Assembly: GCF_007290395.2 (NCBI RefSeq)
Contig: NZ_CP041656.2
Coordinates: 2,232,001-2,296,000, forward strand
Length of the DNA: 64,000 bases
Reading direction: 5' to 3'
Origin: Bradyrhizobium cosmicum
GTDB lineage: Bacteria; Pseudomonadota; Alphaproteobacteria; Rhizobiales; Xanthobacteraceae
Shown: piece by piece, positions 42,322 through 51,234 of the stretch
How the letters are laid out: every line of letters starts with the position of its first letter
Numbering within the stretch: position 1 is the stretch's first letter
Position numbers and translations under genes: made by a program
The notes under the pieces: generated by a model
What the model was told of the DNA's origin: nothing
The model's database searches: none
What the model saw: only the letters and a program-made list of their open reading frames with translations

Positions 42322-43145
42322 GACGGGGTTGCCCCCAGGAGTTCGCCACGAATTTCCTCGGCAAGCCGCAGCGTCATGTGCTTGCGCCAGAGCGGCTTGC
42401 CGTGGATGTCGGTATGGTAGAGGTCATCGGTGATCTGCTGCGCGATCGCGTCACGAAGTGCGCTGGCGTCAGGCAGCTTGGGCAAGGCGAGCCGGATCGG
42501 CCGCACCGTCGAAGCCGTCACCGTCAGCGCCAGCGTGCCGTCGGCATCGAGGCTTCCGATCACGAGCGCCGCCGAGCGGCCGACCGGTGCCAGCGAAATC
42601 TGGCGAAACGCCGTGCGGCGCTTCAGTGCGGCAATCGGGATATCGATCTGCCTAATCAGGTCGCCGGGCTTCAACTGGTTGCGCTGGTTGCCGGTGACGA
42701 AGTCGACGACGGGAATCTTCTGTTCGCCTCCGCCGGCCTTCCAGACGGTGCAGACGCCGTCGAGCGCGGATGTGAGCGAGATCATCGGTCCCGCCGGCAG
42801 CGACATGCAGAGATTGCCGCCGATGGTCGCCGTCTTCCAGATCTTGAACGAGGCGAGAAAGGCCCGGCAACATTGTCCGATCAGCGGCGCTGCGAGCCAG
42901 TCGGGCGGGCAGGCGAAGCCATCCAGTTGCGCGACGGTGCAGGTGGCGGCGATCGAGAGATCGTTATCCGTGATCGTCAGCGCCGGCCATTTCAGATCAG
43001 TGAGATCGATCAGCCGCCTCAGATGGACCTGTGGCTCCGAGAACAGCCAGGTGCCGCCTGCGAGCCAAGCATCACCTGCCGTCCAGGCAGGCAGCTGCGC
43101 GCGCGTTTGCGGATGGGTCACCGTCGTGATGGTATTCAAATCCAT
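42318..43145 (-). CDS. FAD-binding subunit of the XdhD-like hydroxylase
   Basis: 275 residues with the CO-dehydrogenase/xanthine dehydrogenase FAD fold: AWLAGGTWLFSEPQ (first FAD site), TATIGGNLCMSLPAGP (second) and the C-terminal domain (RQISLAPVGRSAALV…). Overlaps the xdhD-like gene by four bases and precedes it, as ygfM precedes xdhD in E. coli. The start at 43145 is set by length; the longer reading to 43496 enters the divergent amidohydrolase gene. Confidence 0.87.
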   Translation of the reverse strand: MDLNTITTVTHPQTRAQLPAWTAGDAWLAGGTWLFSEPQVHLRRLIDLTDLKWPALTITDNDLSIAATCTVAQLDGFACPPDWLAAPLIGQCCRAFLASFKIWKTATIGGNLCMSLPAGPMISLTSALDGVCTVWKAGGGEQKIPVVDFVTGNQRNQLKPGDLIRQIDIPIAALKRRTAFRQISLAPVGRSAALVIGSLDADGTLALTVTASTVRPIRLALPKLPDASALRDAIAQQITDDLYHTDIHGKPLWRKHMTLRLAEEIRGELLGATPS

Positions 43146-43192
43146 GGCTGTGCCAAAAAAGCTTCCGCCCGGTGAATCGTACAGATGAGTCT

Positions 43193-43208
43193 TGCAAGAC
43201 CGGAGCCA
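43193..43208 (-). promoter_or_regulatory. candidate sigma-54 promoter for the XdhD-like operon
   Basis: Minus-strand TGGCTCCGGTCTTGCA fits the -24/-12 pattern with GG-N10-GC and a perfect TTGCA; one mismatch in TGGCAC and one at R. It lies about 48 bases before the FAD-subunit start. Confidence 0.5.
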
Positions 43209-43247
43209 AGTCGCAACAAACAAGTCGTAGCATAGAGGTGATCGGGC

Positions 43248-43263
43248 TGGCGTCTGCCTGGCA
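43248..43263 (+). promoter_or_regulatory. weak sigma-54-like site before the amidohydrolase gene
   Basis: TGGCGTCTGCCTGGCA keeps the invariant GG-N10-GC but misses several consensus bases (TGGC for TTGC). It lies 36 bases before the ATG. Divergent counterpart of the site at 43193. Confidence 0.3.
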
Positions 43264-43298
43264 AGCCTGACGTCAGTGGATGTGAGGAGAAGCGGATC

Positions 43299-44648
43299 AT
43301 GAGCGACGCAAAGCCGATCTGGATCAAGGACCCCCTCGCGATCCTCGCCGACGGTGCCGAGCGCGGGATCGTGGTGAAGGAGGGCCGGATCGTCGAGCTG
43401 GTGCCGGCCGGCGGCACGCCCGAGACGGCGAATGTCGCGATGTTCGACGCAGGCGCGCATGTCGTGCTGCCGGGCCTGATCAACACCCATCATCACTTCT
43501 ACCAGACGCTGACGCGCGCGCTGCCGGCGGCGATGGATCGCGAGCTGTTTCCCTGGCTACAGGCGCTCTATCCGGTGTGGGCGAAGCTGACGCCGGAGCG
43601 GCTGGAGCTTGGCGTCACCGTTGCGATGTCCGAACTGCTGCTCTCGGGCTGCACCACGACGACGGATCATCATTACGTATTCCCTTCGGGGCTCGAGGAA
43701 TCTGTCGATATCGAAGTCGATGTTGCAAAACGGCTCGGTGTCCGCGTGCTGCTGACGCGCGGCTCGATGAATCTGTCGCAGCGCGACGGCGGCTTGCCGC
43801 CTGACAGCGTCGTGCAGGACGAGGACACGATCCTCGCCGACAGCGCCCGCGTGGTCGCAAAGCATCATCAGCGCGGTGCGGATGCGATGGTGCAGATAGC
43901 GCTGGCGCCTTGCTCGCCGTTCTCGGTGACGACGTCGCTGATGCGTTCCACCGCCGAGCTTGCCGGCAAGCTCGACGTGCGCCTGCATACCCATCTCGCC
44001 GAGACCGAGGACGAGAACAAATTCTGCCAGCAGATGTATGGCTGCCGTCCGCTCGACTATCTCGAGCAGTGCGGCTGGCTCAACGCGCGGACCTGGCTCG
44101 CTCACGGCATATTTTTCAACGCCGACGAAATGAAACGGCTCGGCCAGGCGAAGACGACCATCAGTCATTGCGCGTGCAGCAATCAGATCCTGGCATCGGG
44201 CTGCTGTCCGGTGTGCGAGATGGAGGAGGCCGGCGTTAGTATCGGGCTCGGTGTCGACGGGTCGGCCTCAAACGACGGATCGAATTTGATGCAGGAGGTG
44301 CGTGCCGCGTTCCTGCTGCAGCGGGTGCGCTACGGGGTGAGCAAGGTCAGCCACAAGGACGCGCTGCGCTGGGCCACAAAGGGCTCGGCGGCCTGCGTCG
44401 GCCGGCCGGAGCTCGGCGAGATCGCCGTCGGCAAGGCCGCCGATCTCGCGCTGTTCAAGCTCGACGAGCTGCGTTTCTCCGGCCATGGCGATCCCTTGGC
44501 CGCGCTGGTGCTGTGCGGGGCGCATCGGGCCGACCGGGTGATGGTGGCGGGGAAATGGGCCGTGATCGACGGGGCGATCCCGGGCCTCGATGTCACCGAC
44601 CTGATCCGCCGCCACAGTTCCGCGGCGCGGGCGATGCAGGCGGGATAA
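43299..44648 (+). CDS. amidohydrolase, 8-oxoguanine deaminase / AtzB-like
   Basis: 449 residues, AtzF/TrzN-type amidohydrolase: metal pair H64-x-H66 (INTHHHF), barrel His in LHTHLAETEDE, a second His in SHCACSNQ, and catalytic Asp in GVDGSASNDGSN. The Cys-rich SHCACSNQILASGCCPVCE segment differs from guanine deaminase and fits the 8-oxoguanine deaminase and hydroxyatrazine-type group. Within a purine cluster, deamination of an oxopurine or guanine is likely. Divergent from the FAD subunit. Not the atrazine enzyme on context. Confidence 0.85.
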   Translation: MSDAKPIWIKDPLAILADGAERGIVVKEGRIVELVPAGGTPETANVAMFDAGAHVVLPGLINTHHHFYQTLTRALPAAMDRELFPWLQALYPVWAKLTPERLELGVTVAMSELLLSGCTTTTDHHYVFPSGLEESVDIEVDVAKRLGVRVLLTRGSMNLSQRDGGLPPDSVVQDEDTILADSARVVAKHHQRGADAMVQIALAPCSPFSVTTSLMRSTAELAGKLDVRLHTHLAETEDENKFCQQMYGCRPLDYLEQCGWLNARTWLAHGIFFNADEMKRLGQAKTTISHCACSNQILASGCCPVCEMEEAGVSIGLGVDGSASNDGSNLMQEVRAAFLLQRVRYGVSKVSHKDALRWATKGSAACVGRPELGEIAVGKAADLALFKLDELRFSGHGDPLAALVLCGAHRADRVMVAGKWAVIDGAIPGLDVTDLIRRHSSAARAMQAG

Positions 44649-44664
44649 TTCGGAAGAAATAGAA

Positions 44665-44709
44665 GGAGGGGGCGACCACAAGTGCCGGGTGCTTCTGGCC
44701 ACCCCCTCC
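44665..44709. terminator. hairpin between convergent genes
   Basis: GGAGGGGG (44665-44672) pairs with CCCCCTCC (44702-44709), with inner CGACCA/TGGCC pairing. Lies between the amidohydrolase stop and the BMP-protein stop. No T-run; moderate support. Confidence 0.45.
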
Positions 44710-44757
44710 AAACCTCCTCCGGGAGGAGCAGGTGATTTAGTCAATGCAAGAAGCGTG

Positions 44758-45837
44758 CTACTTGCCCGGCAACTTGTCGTCGATGCCTTTGACGTAGAAA
44801 TTCATACCGAGAATCTGGCCGTCGGCGAGATTGGCGCCGCCCTTGCACTCGACCTCCTTGCCGTCCTGCCCAACGACCGGGCACTTGAACGGGTGCAGCT
44901 TGCCCGAGGTGATGGCGGCCTGGGCATCCTCGGCCATCTTCTTCACGTCGTCAGGCATGTTGGTATACGGCGCCATCGCGAACATGTGGCTGTCGAGACC
45001 GCCCCAGGTGTCCTCGGACTTCCAGGTGCCGGCGAGTTCGGCCTTGACGCGTTCGACGTAGTAGGGGCCCCAGGTGTCGAGGATCGAGGTTAGCTGGGTC
45101 TTCGGCCCGAACTTGATCATCTCGGAATCCTGGCCGAAGGCGAGCTTGCCGCGCTCGCTGGCGATCTGCATGGCCGCCGGCGAATCCGTGTGCTGCATGA
45201 TCACGTCGGCGCCCTGGTCGATCAGCGCCTTGGCGGCGTCGGCTTCCTTGCCCGGGTCGAACCAGGTATTGGCCCAGATGATCTTGACCTTGATGTTCGG
45301 GTTGATGGTCTGCGCCGCCAGCATCGTCGCGTTGATGCCGGAGACGACCTCCGGAATCGGGAACGAGCCGATATAGCCAAGCACGCCGGACTTCGACATC
45401 TTGGCCGCAATCAGGCCCTGGATGTAACGGCCCTGATACCATTTGGCCGAGTAGGTCGACATGTTCGGGTTACGCTTGTAGCCGGTGGCGTGCTCGAAAT
45501 GTACGTTCGGATATTTCTTGGCGACCTTCAGCGTCGGGTCCATGTAGCCGAACGACGTGGTGAAGATCAGCTTGTTTCCGGCGCGGACGAGTTGCTCGAT
45601 GGCGCGCTCGGCGTCGGGACCTTCGGGAACGTTCTCGAGCGTGGTGGTCTCGATCTTGTCGCCCAACTCCTTCACCAGCGCCAGGCGTCCCTGTTCGTGC
45701 TGGTAGGTCCAGCCGAGGTCGCCGACCGGGCCGAGGTAAATGAAGCCGACCTTCAGCTTGTCGGCGGCGGAGGCTGCACCGACGCTTCCGGCAAGCAAGA
45801 GTCCGGCAGCCAGCGCACGAAGTGATTTCCTCATCAT
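44758..45837 (-). CDS. BMP-family ABC substrate-binding protein (purine/nucleoside type), system 1
   Basis: 359 residues: signal peptide (LRALAAGLLLAGSVGAASA) and a BMP fold (KVGFIYLGPVGDLGWTYQHEQGR, FTTSFGYMDPTLKVAKKYPNVHFEHATGY, GVLGYIGSFPIPEV). BMP proteins with NupQ/YufQ-type permeases import nucleosides or nucleobases. Last gene of the minus-strand operon ATPase-permease-permease-SBP. Overlapping ATG codons at 45837/45834 leave a one-residue doubt about the start. Cargo inferred from neighbours (purine breakdown, Tsx-like porin). Confidence 0.88.
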   Translation of the reverse strand: MMRKSLRALAAGLLLAGSVGAASAADKLKVGFIYLGPVGDLGWTYQHEQGRLALVKELGDKIETTTLENVPEGPDAERAIEQLVRAGNKLIFTTSFGYMDPTLKVAKKYPNVHFEHATGYKRNPNMSTYSAKWYQGRYIQGLIAAKMSKSGVLGYIGSFPIPEVVSGINATMLAAQTINPNIKVKIIWANTWFDPGKEADAAKALIDQGADVIMQHTDSPAAMQIASERGKLAFGQDSEMIKFGPKTQLTSILDTWGPYYVERVKAELAGTWKSEDTWGGLDSHMFAMAPYTNMPDDVKKMAEDAQAAITSGKLHPFKCPVVGQDGKEVECKGGANLADGQILGMNFYVKGIDDKLPGK

Positions 45838-45911
45838 CAATCTCCAGATCGTCGGGGAAAGCCACGATCCGCAACGTGCGCGCCCCATCGCGCCCGTCGC
45901 GGAAATGAAAC

Positions 45912-46829
45912 TCAGCGATCAGGCACGAACACGGTGCCGAGCGCGGCCGGCGCGGTCGATCCGCCGGTGCGCGCACGGGACAGCAGGACCAGCACGATGA
46001 CGGTCGCGAGGTAAGGCAGCGCCGACATGAATTGCGAGGGAATGCCGACGCCCCAGCCTTGCGCGTGCAGTTGCAGGATCGTCACCGCGCCGAACAGATA
46101 AGCGCCGACCACGAGCCGGCCCGGGCGCCACGACGAGAACACGACCAGCGCCAACGCGATCCAACCGCGGCCCGCGGTCATGCCGGGAATGAAGAACGGC
46201 GTATAGGCAAGCGGCAGGTACGCGCCGGCGAGGCCGGCGCAGGCGCCGCCGAACATCACGGCGAAGGTGCGGATGCGCAGCACGGGATAGCCGAGCGCAT
46301 GCGCCGAGACATGGTTGTCGCCGCAGGCGCGCAGGATCAGGCCTGGCCGCGTGCGGTACAGAAACCACCAGACGCTGGCGACGAGCGCGACGGAGAAGTA
46401 GACGAACGCGTCCTCGCCGAACAACACGCGGCCCATCAGCGGGATATCGGTGAGGCCGGGTATGTAGAGGTGCACCGCCGGTGTGATGCGCTCGCCGACG
46501 AAGCCAGCGCCGATCAGGCCGGAGAGTCCGACGCCGAGAATGGTCAGCGCGAGACCCGTTGCCACCTGGTTGACGGCAAGCCCCAGTGCCATCAGCGCGA
46601 AGATCAGCGACATCAGCGTGCCCGCGACGACGCCGAACAGCGCGCCGATGAAGATCGAGCCGGTCAGCCAGGCGCCGGCAAAACCGCAGGCCGCGCCGAC
46701 GATCATCATGCCCTCGACGCCGAGATTGAGCACGCCGGAGCGTTCGGTCACGAGCTCGCCGGTCGCCGCGATCAGCAGCGGCGTCGAGGCGGCGAGCACC
46801 GCCAGGATGATGGCTTCAACCAGTTCCAC
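45912..46829 (-). CDS. ABC permease, nucleoside/BMP-type, system 1
   Basis: 305 residues with about nine membrane helices (EAIILAVLAASTPLLIAATG, GLAVNQVATGLALTILGVGLSGL, …). The opening AASTPLLIAATGELVTERSGVLNLGVEGMM is the BMP-transport permease signature shared with guanosine importers. It overlaps the second permease by 14 bases and pairs with it as a heterodimer. Confidence 0.9.
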   Translation of the reverse strand: MELVEAIILAVLAASTPLLIAATGELVTERSGVLNLGVEGMMIVGAACGFAGAWLTGSIFIGALFGVVAGTLMSLIFALMALGLAVNQVATGLALTILGVGLSGLIGAGFVGERITPAVHLYIPGLTDIPLMGRVLFGEDAFVYFSVALVASVWWFLYRTRPGLILRACGDNHVSAHALGYPVLRIRTFAVMFGGACAGLAGAYLPLAYTPFFIPGMTAGRGWIALALVVFSSWRPGRLVVGAYLFGAVTILQLHAQGWGVGIPSQFMSALPYLATVIVLVLLSRARTGGSTAPAALGTVFVPDR

Positions 46830-47907
46830 GGGCCACCTGTCGGTTCGGAAGCACCAGCTTGAAGCGGTAGAGAATGAGGGAGTCGCAGGCGAGCACGTAG
46901 AACAGCAGGATGCCCTGAAAGACCTTGGTGACGTCCAACGGGATTTTCATTGCAATCTGCGCCTGCTCGCCGCCGATGAAGGTCAGTGCGAGGAAAAGGC
47001 CAGCAATCAGTATTCCAAGCGGGTTCAAACGCCCGAGAAAGGCAACGATGATTGCGGTAAAGCCATAGCCCGGCGAAATGCCGGGCTGGAGGTGCCCCAC
47101 CGGCCCTGCGACCTCGATGATACCTGCTAGGCCCGCGAGCGCGCCGGAGACAGCGAAGGTCAGGATGATCAACTGATTGGCATTGAAGCCGCCGAACCGC
47201 GCGGCGCGAGGTGCAGCGCCGACCACGCGGATCTCGAACCCCTTGATGGTTCGCCCAAGCAGGATCGCTGCTGCGGCAACGACGATCAGGGCGATGATCG
47301 AGCCGAGATGCAGCCGGCCGCCTTCGATCAGCAGCGGCACCGTTGCAACGGGATCGAACTCGGCCGTGGTCGGAAAATTGAAGCCCTGCGGGTCGCGCCA
47401 GGGGCCACGGACGAGATAGTCGAGGAAGAGGTCGGCGACATAGACCAGCATCAGGCTGGTCAGGATCTCGCTGGCACCGAACTTCACCTTGCAGATCGCC
47501 GGGATCAACGCGTAGAGCGCGCCTGCGGCGGCTGCGAGCACGAACATCACCGGCAGCACCCAGGCGCCGGCGTCGGTGCCCTGCGTCTTCACCGCGATCC
47601 AGCTTCCGGCGACCGCACCGATCAGGAATTGCCCCTCGGCGCCGATGTTCCAGGCATTGGCGAGATAGCAGAGCGACAGCCCGATCGCGATCATCACCAG
47701 CGGCGTCGCCTTCACCGCGATCTCCTGCAGCGAATAGCTGTCGGTGAGCGGTGCGATGAAATAGGCGTGCAGGGCGAGCAGCGGATTCTTGCCGAGGATC
47801 GCGAACAAGATGACCATGGTGGCGATGGTGAGGCCGATCGCGATCAGCGGCGAGACCAGCGCGATCGTGTTGGAGCGTTCGGCGCGTTTCTCAAGCACCA
47901 ACTGCAT
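46816..47907 (-). CDS. ABC permease, nucleoside/BMP-type, system 1, second subunit
   Basis: 363 residues; helices starting with VSPLIAIGLTIATMVILFAILG and the motif ATPLVMIAIGLSLCYLANAWNIGAEGQFLIGA, typical of the larger permease of BMP systems. Overlaps the ATPase gene by 17 bases and the smaller permease by 14. C-terminal extension FKLVLPNRQVARGTG is cytoplasmic. Confidence 0.9.
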   Translation of the reverse strand: MQLVLEKRAERSNTIALVSPLIAIGLTIATMVILFAILGKNPLLALHAYFIAPLTDSYSLQEIAVKATPLVMIAIGLSLCYLANAWNIGAEGQFLIGAVAGSWIAVKTQGTDAGAWVLPVMFVLAAAAGALYALIPAICKVKFGASEILTSLMLVYVADLFLDYLVRGPWRDPQGFNFPTTAEFDPVATVPLLIEGGRLHLGSIIALIVVAAAAILLGRTIKGFEIRVVGAAPRAARFGGFNANQLIILTFAVSGALAGLAGIIEVAGPVGHLQPGISPGYGFTAIIVAFLGRLNPLGILIAGLFLALTFIGGEQAQIAMKIPLDVTKVFQGILLFYVLACDSLILYRFKLVLPNRQVARGTG

Positions 47908-49480
47908 GCGCGGCCTCCTTCGGGTCGAGGCTGCTGCCGCCCATGAGAAGGCCGAGCTTTTCGCGGCTCGCTTCGCTCGTGGCGAGCGGAGCGGACAGAT
48001 GGCCGTGAAACATCACGGCGATGCGGTCGGCGATCTCCGCGAGCTCGTCGAGATCCTGGCTGGTCACGAGGACGGCGGCGCCTGCGGTGGCGAGATCGAG
48101 CAGCGCCTGGCGGATGACGGCGGCAGCGCCCGCATCGACGCCCCAGGTTGGCTGGCTCACCACCAGCACCGCGGGGTTGCGCAGGATCTCGCGACCGACG
48201 ATGAATTTTTGCAGATTGCCGCCAGAGAGGGATGCGGCTTCCGGATCGCGCTTGGCCTTGCGGACGTCAAAGGTTTCGGTCGCACGGTCGACGGTCTTCA
48301 GCGTGGCCGCGGTGTCGATGAAGCCGTGATTGACCATGCCGCTGGCCGCGTGCCCGGTCAGCAGCGCGTTCTCCGACAGCTTCATGCGCGGCGCGGTGCC
48401 GTGGCCGAGCCGTTCCTCGGGCACGAAGGCGGCCCCAAGCTTGCGCCGCTGCGTGATCGAGAGATGGCCGGCTGCGATGCCCTCGATCACCACGGTGCCC
48501 GGGTCCTTCGAGAGCCGCTCGCCTGATAGCGCAGCGAACAATTCGTCCTGGCCGTTGCCGGCGACGCCGGCGATGCCGAGGATCTCGCCGCCCTTCAGTT
48601 CGAACGAGATGTGCTCGAGCCGGACACCGTGCGCCTCGGCTGGCGCAAGCGAGAGATCGTTGACGACGAGCCGGGGCACGGTGGTCTTCCGGCCGGACGC
48701 GGCCTTCACTTCCTTGATCTCGCCGCCGACCATCATGCGCGCGAGCGAGGCGGCGGTCTCGAGCCTCGGATTGCAGGTGTCGACCTTCCTGCCGCCGCGC
48801 AGGATCGTTGCGGTGTCGCAGAGCCGCTTCACCTCCTCGAGCTTGTGGCTGATGTAGAGGATGGCCCGACCTTCCGCCTTGAGCCGCTCCAGCACGATGA
48901 AGAGCTGGTCAGCTTCCTGCGGCGTCAGGACGGCGGTCGGCTCGTCCAGGATCAGGAATTTTGGGTCCTGCATCAGCGCGCGGACGATCTCGATGCGCTG
49001 GCGTTCGCCGACGGAGAGTTGCCAGACCTCGCGTCTGGGATCGAGCGGCAGGCCATAGGTCTTCGACACCTGCTCCAGCCGCGCCGACATGTCCTTGAAG
49101 GACTCCTTGCCGTCGAGGCCGAGTGCGACGTTCTCGGCGACGGTGAGATTGTCGAACAGCGAGAAATGCTGGAACACCATGCCGATGCCGCGGCTGCGGG
49201 CTTCCGACGGGCCTGACAGCACGATCCGCTCGCCCTGCCAGCGAATCTCGCCGGCGCTGGGCTGGATCAGTCCATAGATCGCCTTGACCAAGGTCGACTT
49301 GCCGGCGCCGTTCTCGCCGAGCAGGGCGTGAATTTCGCTTGGCCAGATGTCGATATCGATGGAATCGTTGGCGAGGAAATCGCCATAGCGCTTGGTGAGC
49401 CCGAGCGTTTGAAGCAGCGGTGACTCGCCGGAATGCAGGCCGTTAGGCGTCGGATCTAACATTCGCTGATGCGCTTGCAT
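47891..49480 (-). CDS. duplicated ABC ATPase of BMP transporter system 1
   Basis: About 529 residues with two ATPase halves, as in sugar and BMP transporters: Walker [10 protein letters not shown] in half 1, signature VGERQRIEIVRAL, Walker B LILDEPTAVLTPQE; half 2 has GVAGNGQDEL in place of a normal Walker A and signature LSGGNLQKFIVGREI. First gene of the operon. The start is uncertain: Met at 49480 has GAGG upstream; others at 49543 and 49462 are possible. Confidence 0.88.
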   Translation of the reverse strand: MQAHQRMLDPTPNGLHSGESPLLQTLGLTKRYGDFLANDSIDIDIWPSEIHALLGENGAGKSTLVKAIYGLIQPSAGEIRWQGERIVLSGPSEARSRGIGMVFQHFSLFDNLTVAENVALGLDGKESFKDMSARLEQVSKTYGLPLDPRREVWQLSVGERQRIEIVRALMQDPKFLILDEPTAVLTPQEADQLFIVLERLKAEGRAILYISHKLEEVKRLCDTATILRGGRKVDTCNPRLETAASLARMMVGGEIKEVKAASGRKTTVPRLVVNDLSLAPAEAHGVRLEHISFELKGGEILGIAGVAGNGQDELFAALSGERLSKDPGTVVIEGIAAGHLSITQRRKLGAAFVPEERLGHGTAPRMKLSENALLTGHAASGMVNHGFIDTAATLKTVDRATETFDVRKAKRDPEAASLSGGNLQKFIVGREILRNPAVLVVSQPTWGVDAGAAAVIRQALLDLATAGAAVLVTSQDLDELAEIADRIAVMFHGHLSAPLATSEASREKLGLLMGGSSLDPKEAAHAVGA

Positions 49481-50034
49481 GGGGTGAAGTGCCTCAATAC
49501 TGGGCCAGTTTGAACCGCCGCGTAAGGTGTGAAAAAGCGTCATCCCTTGCTCAACGCTTCGGCAAGCGAGCGGTGTTGCGAGGCTGCGGCTCTTGTCGGC
49601 TGATGATCGTCTCCTTGAGCGCCCTTGCTGTCTCCTCGCGCACGCAACGCCTGTTGCAAAATTGTGACGGTTTAAGCCAAATCAGAACCCACTGTGCAGG
49701 CTTGACGTGTAGCTGAACAAAATCACGTCAGCACGCGTATGCAATTCCTGATCGAGGCAGCGATCGCCATCGTCGATTGTGTCCGCGTCGTCCGGTCAAC
49801 TCAAAAGGTAAACGAAATCAAACAGAAATGTCCGGGAATAACTGCCATCGCTTTGCTACCGGCACGCAACAGCGAAGCAAGAAGACTCTCAAAATCCTGC
49901 GGTGAAACGTCGCCGCCTGCCGAAACAAGCGGCATGCCTTGAAAGAAGTTGAGGCTTCTCACTCCGAAAGATCGGCGCAAGTGTCGCACCCAAGGAGCGT
50001 TCATTTTTACGTGTCCAACTTGGGGGTATTCAGG
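49481..50034. other. 554-bp divergent intergenic region, no gene supported
   Basis: Between the BMP operon (minus) and the Tsx-like gene (plus). AT-richer than its surroundings; small open frames lack ribosome sites. It must carry both promoters. I saw no sigma-54 site with the right spacing (a close GTCACAATTTTGCAA on the minus strand near 49652 has one base too few) and no riboswitch-like fold. Confidence 0.5.
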
Positions 50035-51144
50035 ATGTCGTTTCGATTCAAGGCAATTGCAGCCGCCGCGCTGTCACTTGCTACGCTCGCCACCTCGGGC
50101 TTGGCTCAGGCGGCGGATCTGCCGGTCAAGGCAGCGAAGAAGGCGGCCGATCTTCCGTTCTTCCTGGTGATCGACAATCGGGTCACTTACTCATACATCT
50201 TCAATGCCTCTCAGCCGGGCATGTGGTCGCTCAAGCCGGATGGCACGGTCAACAGCAAGACGACCAAACAGGTCTACTCGTTCACCCACTTCGACCTCTG
50301 GGGCTACGGCACCAACTTCTTCACGATCTCGATGTTCAAGTCGGATCACAACGATCCCGCCGGCCCCTGCACGAATGCCGGAGTGCTGATCACCGGGGCT
50401 CCAGCAACCTGCGCCGGTGCGACGGAAATCTACGGCTTGTTCCGCTCGACGTTCGGCTGGAACGAAATCTTCAACACCAAGGCCTTCACCATGGGGCCGC
50501 TGCACAATATCTCGTTCGAGGTTGGCATGGATGCCAACACCGAAAACAGGTATTTCGGTGCAGCCAAGCGTGACGTCGTCGCCGGCCTGCAGTTCGCATT
50601 CGACCTGCCCTACAAGGGCTATATCAACGTCGCTCCCCTCGTGTACTGGGAATTCTACAACCACAACTCGTTCAGCCAGTGTGGCCTGTTCGGTCCGGGC
50701 ACTCCCGGCGTGAGCTGCCTGCAGGACGGCAACACGTCGTACAAGCCAACCTGGGCCGTCGAGATCAATTACTACATGGATCTCGGTTTCCTGCCCCAGA
50801 ACATGCAGTACTTCTCGATTAGCGGTCGTGCTGGATGGTACGGCAAGAAGGGCACGGATACCGAACCGCTTCCGTACAGCCCAGCGAACAACGTCTACAA
50901 CACCGCCGTCGAGTTGAACTCGGAGCCGATCCGCTTGACGTTCGATGCCTCTAAGGCCGTCTGGGGTGACAAGTACTCTCACTTCGTTGACGTCTGGGTC
51001 GCTTATCGCTACTGGCAGAACAAATTCGGCCTCGATCACAATGCACCCTCGGTCGCCTGCTCTGCGACGGTGGGCGGGGTCACCCGGCCGAGCGGAGCCT
51101 GCACCGAGTCGTCGCTTTACTCTGGTGTCACCGTGAAGTTCTGA
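50035..51144 (+). CDS. Tsx-like outer-membrane nucleoside channel
   Basis: 369 residues: signal peptide (MSFRFKAIAAAALSLATLATSG…AQA) then a barrel of ~12 strands ending VTVKF, the outer-membrane Phe motif. Pattern such as FTHFDLWGYGTNFFTISMFKSDHN resembles the nucleoside channel Tsx (OmpK-type) family. Divergent from BMP system 1, so the pair would form an outer- plus inner-membrane route for nucleosides or purine bases. Two short Cys-containing loops may form disulfides. Confidence 0.8.
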   Translation: MSFRFKAIAAAALSLATLATSGLAQAADLPVKAAKKAADLPFFLVIDNRVTYSYIFNASQPGMWSLKPDGTVNSKTTKQVYSFTHFDLWGYGTNFFTISMFKSDHNDPAGPCTNAGVLITGAPATCAGATEIYGLFRSTFGWNEIFNTKAFTMGPLHNISFEVGMDANTENRYFGAAKRDVVAGLQFAFDLPYKGYINVAPLVYWEFYNHNSFSQCGLFGPGTPGVSCLQDGNTSYKPTWAVEINYYMDLGFLPQNMQYFSISGRAGWYGKKGTDTEPLPYSPANNVYNTAVELNSEPIRLTFDASKAVWGDKYSHFVDVWVAYRYWQNKFGLDHNAPSVACSATVGGVTRPSGACTESSLYSGVTVKF

Positions 51145-51169
51145 TCACCTGACGATTGTCAGGTGAACG

Positions 51170-51206
51170 AAGATGGCGCCGCGCCAAACCTCCGCGGCGC
51201 CATCTT
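51170..51206 (+). terminator. terminator hairpin after the Tsx-like gene
   Basis: Fourteen-base arms AAGATGGCGCCGCG / CGCGGCGCCATCTT around a nine-base loop; a smaller hairpin CACCTGAC-GATT-GTCAGGTG (51146-51165) precedes it. Also serves the convergent deaminase gene. Confidence 0.72.
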
Positions 51207-51234
51207 GCATTCCGACACGTGAGGCGTGGGGCGC

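Noticed and set aside
40474..42420. 648-aa open frame on the plus strand
   Set aside because: Antisense to the XdhD-like gene, whose cofactor motifs are complete; shadow frame.
43299..44648. reading the amidohydrolase as an atrazine-degrading enzyme
   Set aside because: The Cys-rich segment fits the wider 8-oxoguanine deaminase group, and the neighbours are purine genes.
49481..50034. a sigma-54 site or purine riboswitch before BMP system 1
   Set aside because: The best -24/-12 look-alike has nine instead of ten bases between GG and GC positions, and no purine-riboswitch three-helix core was seen.
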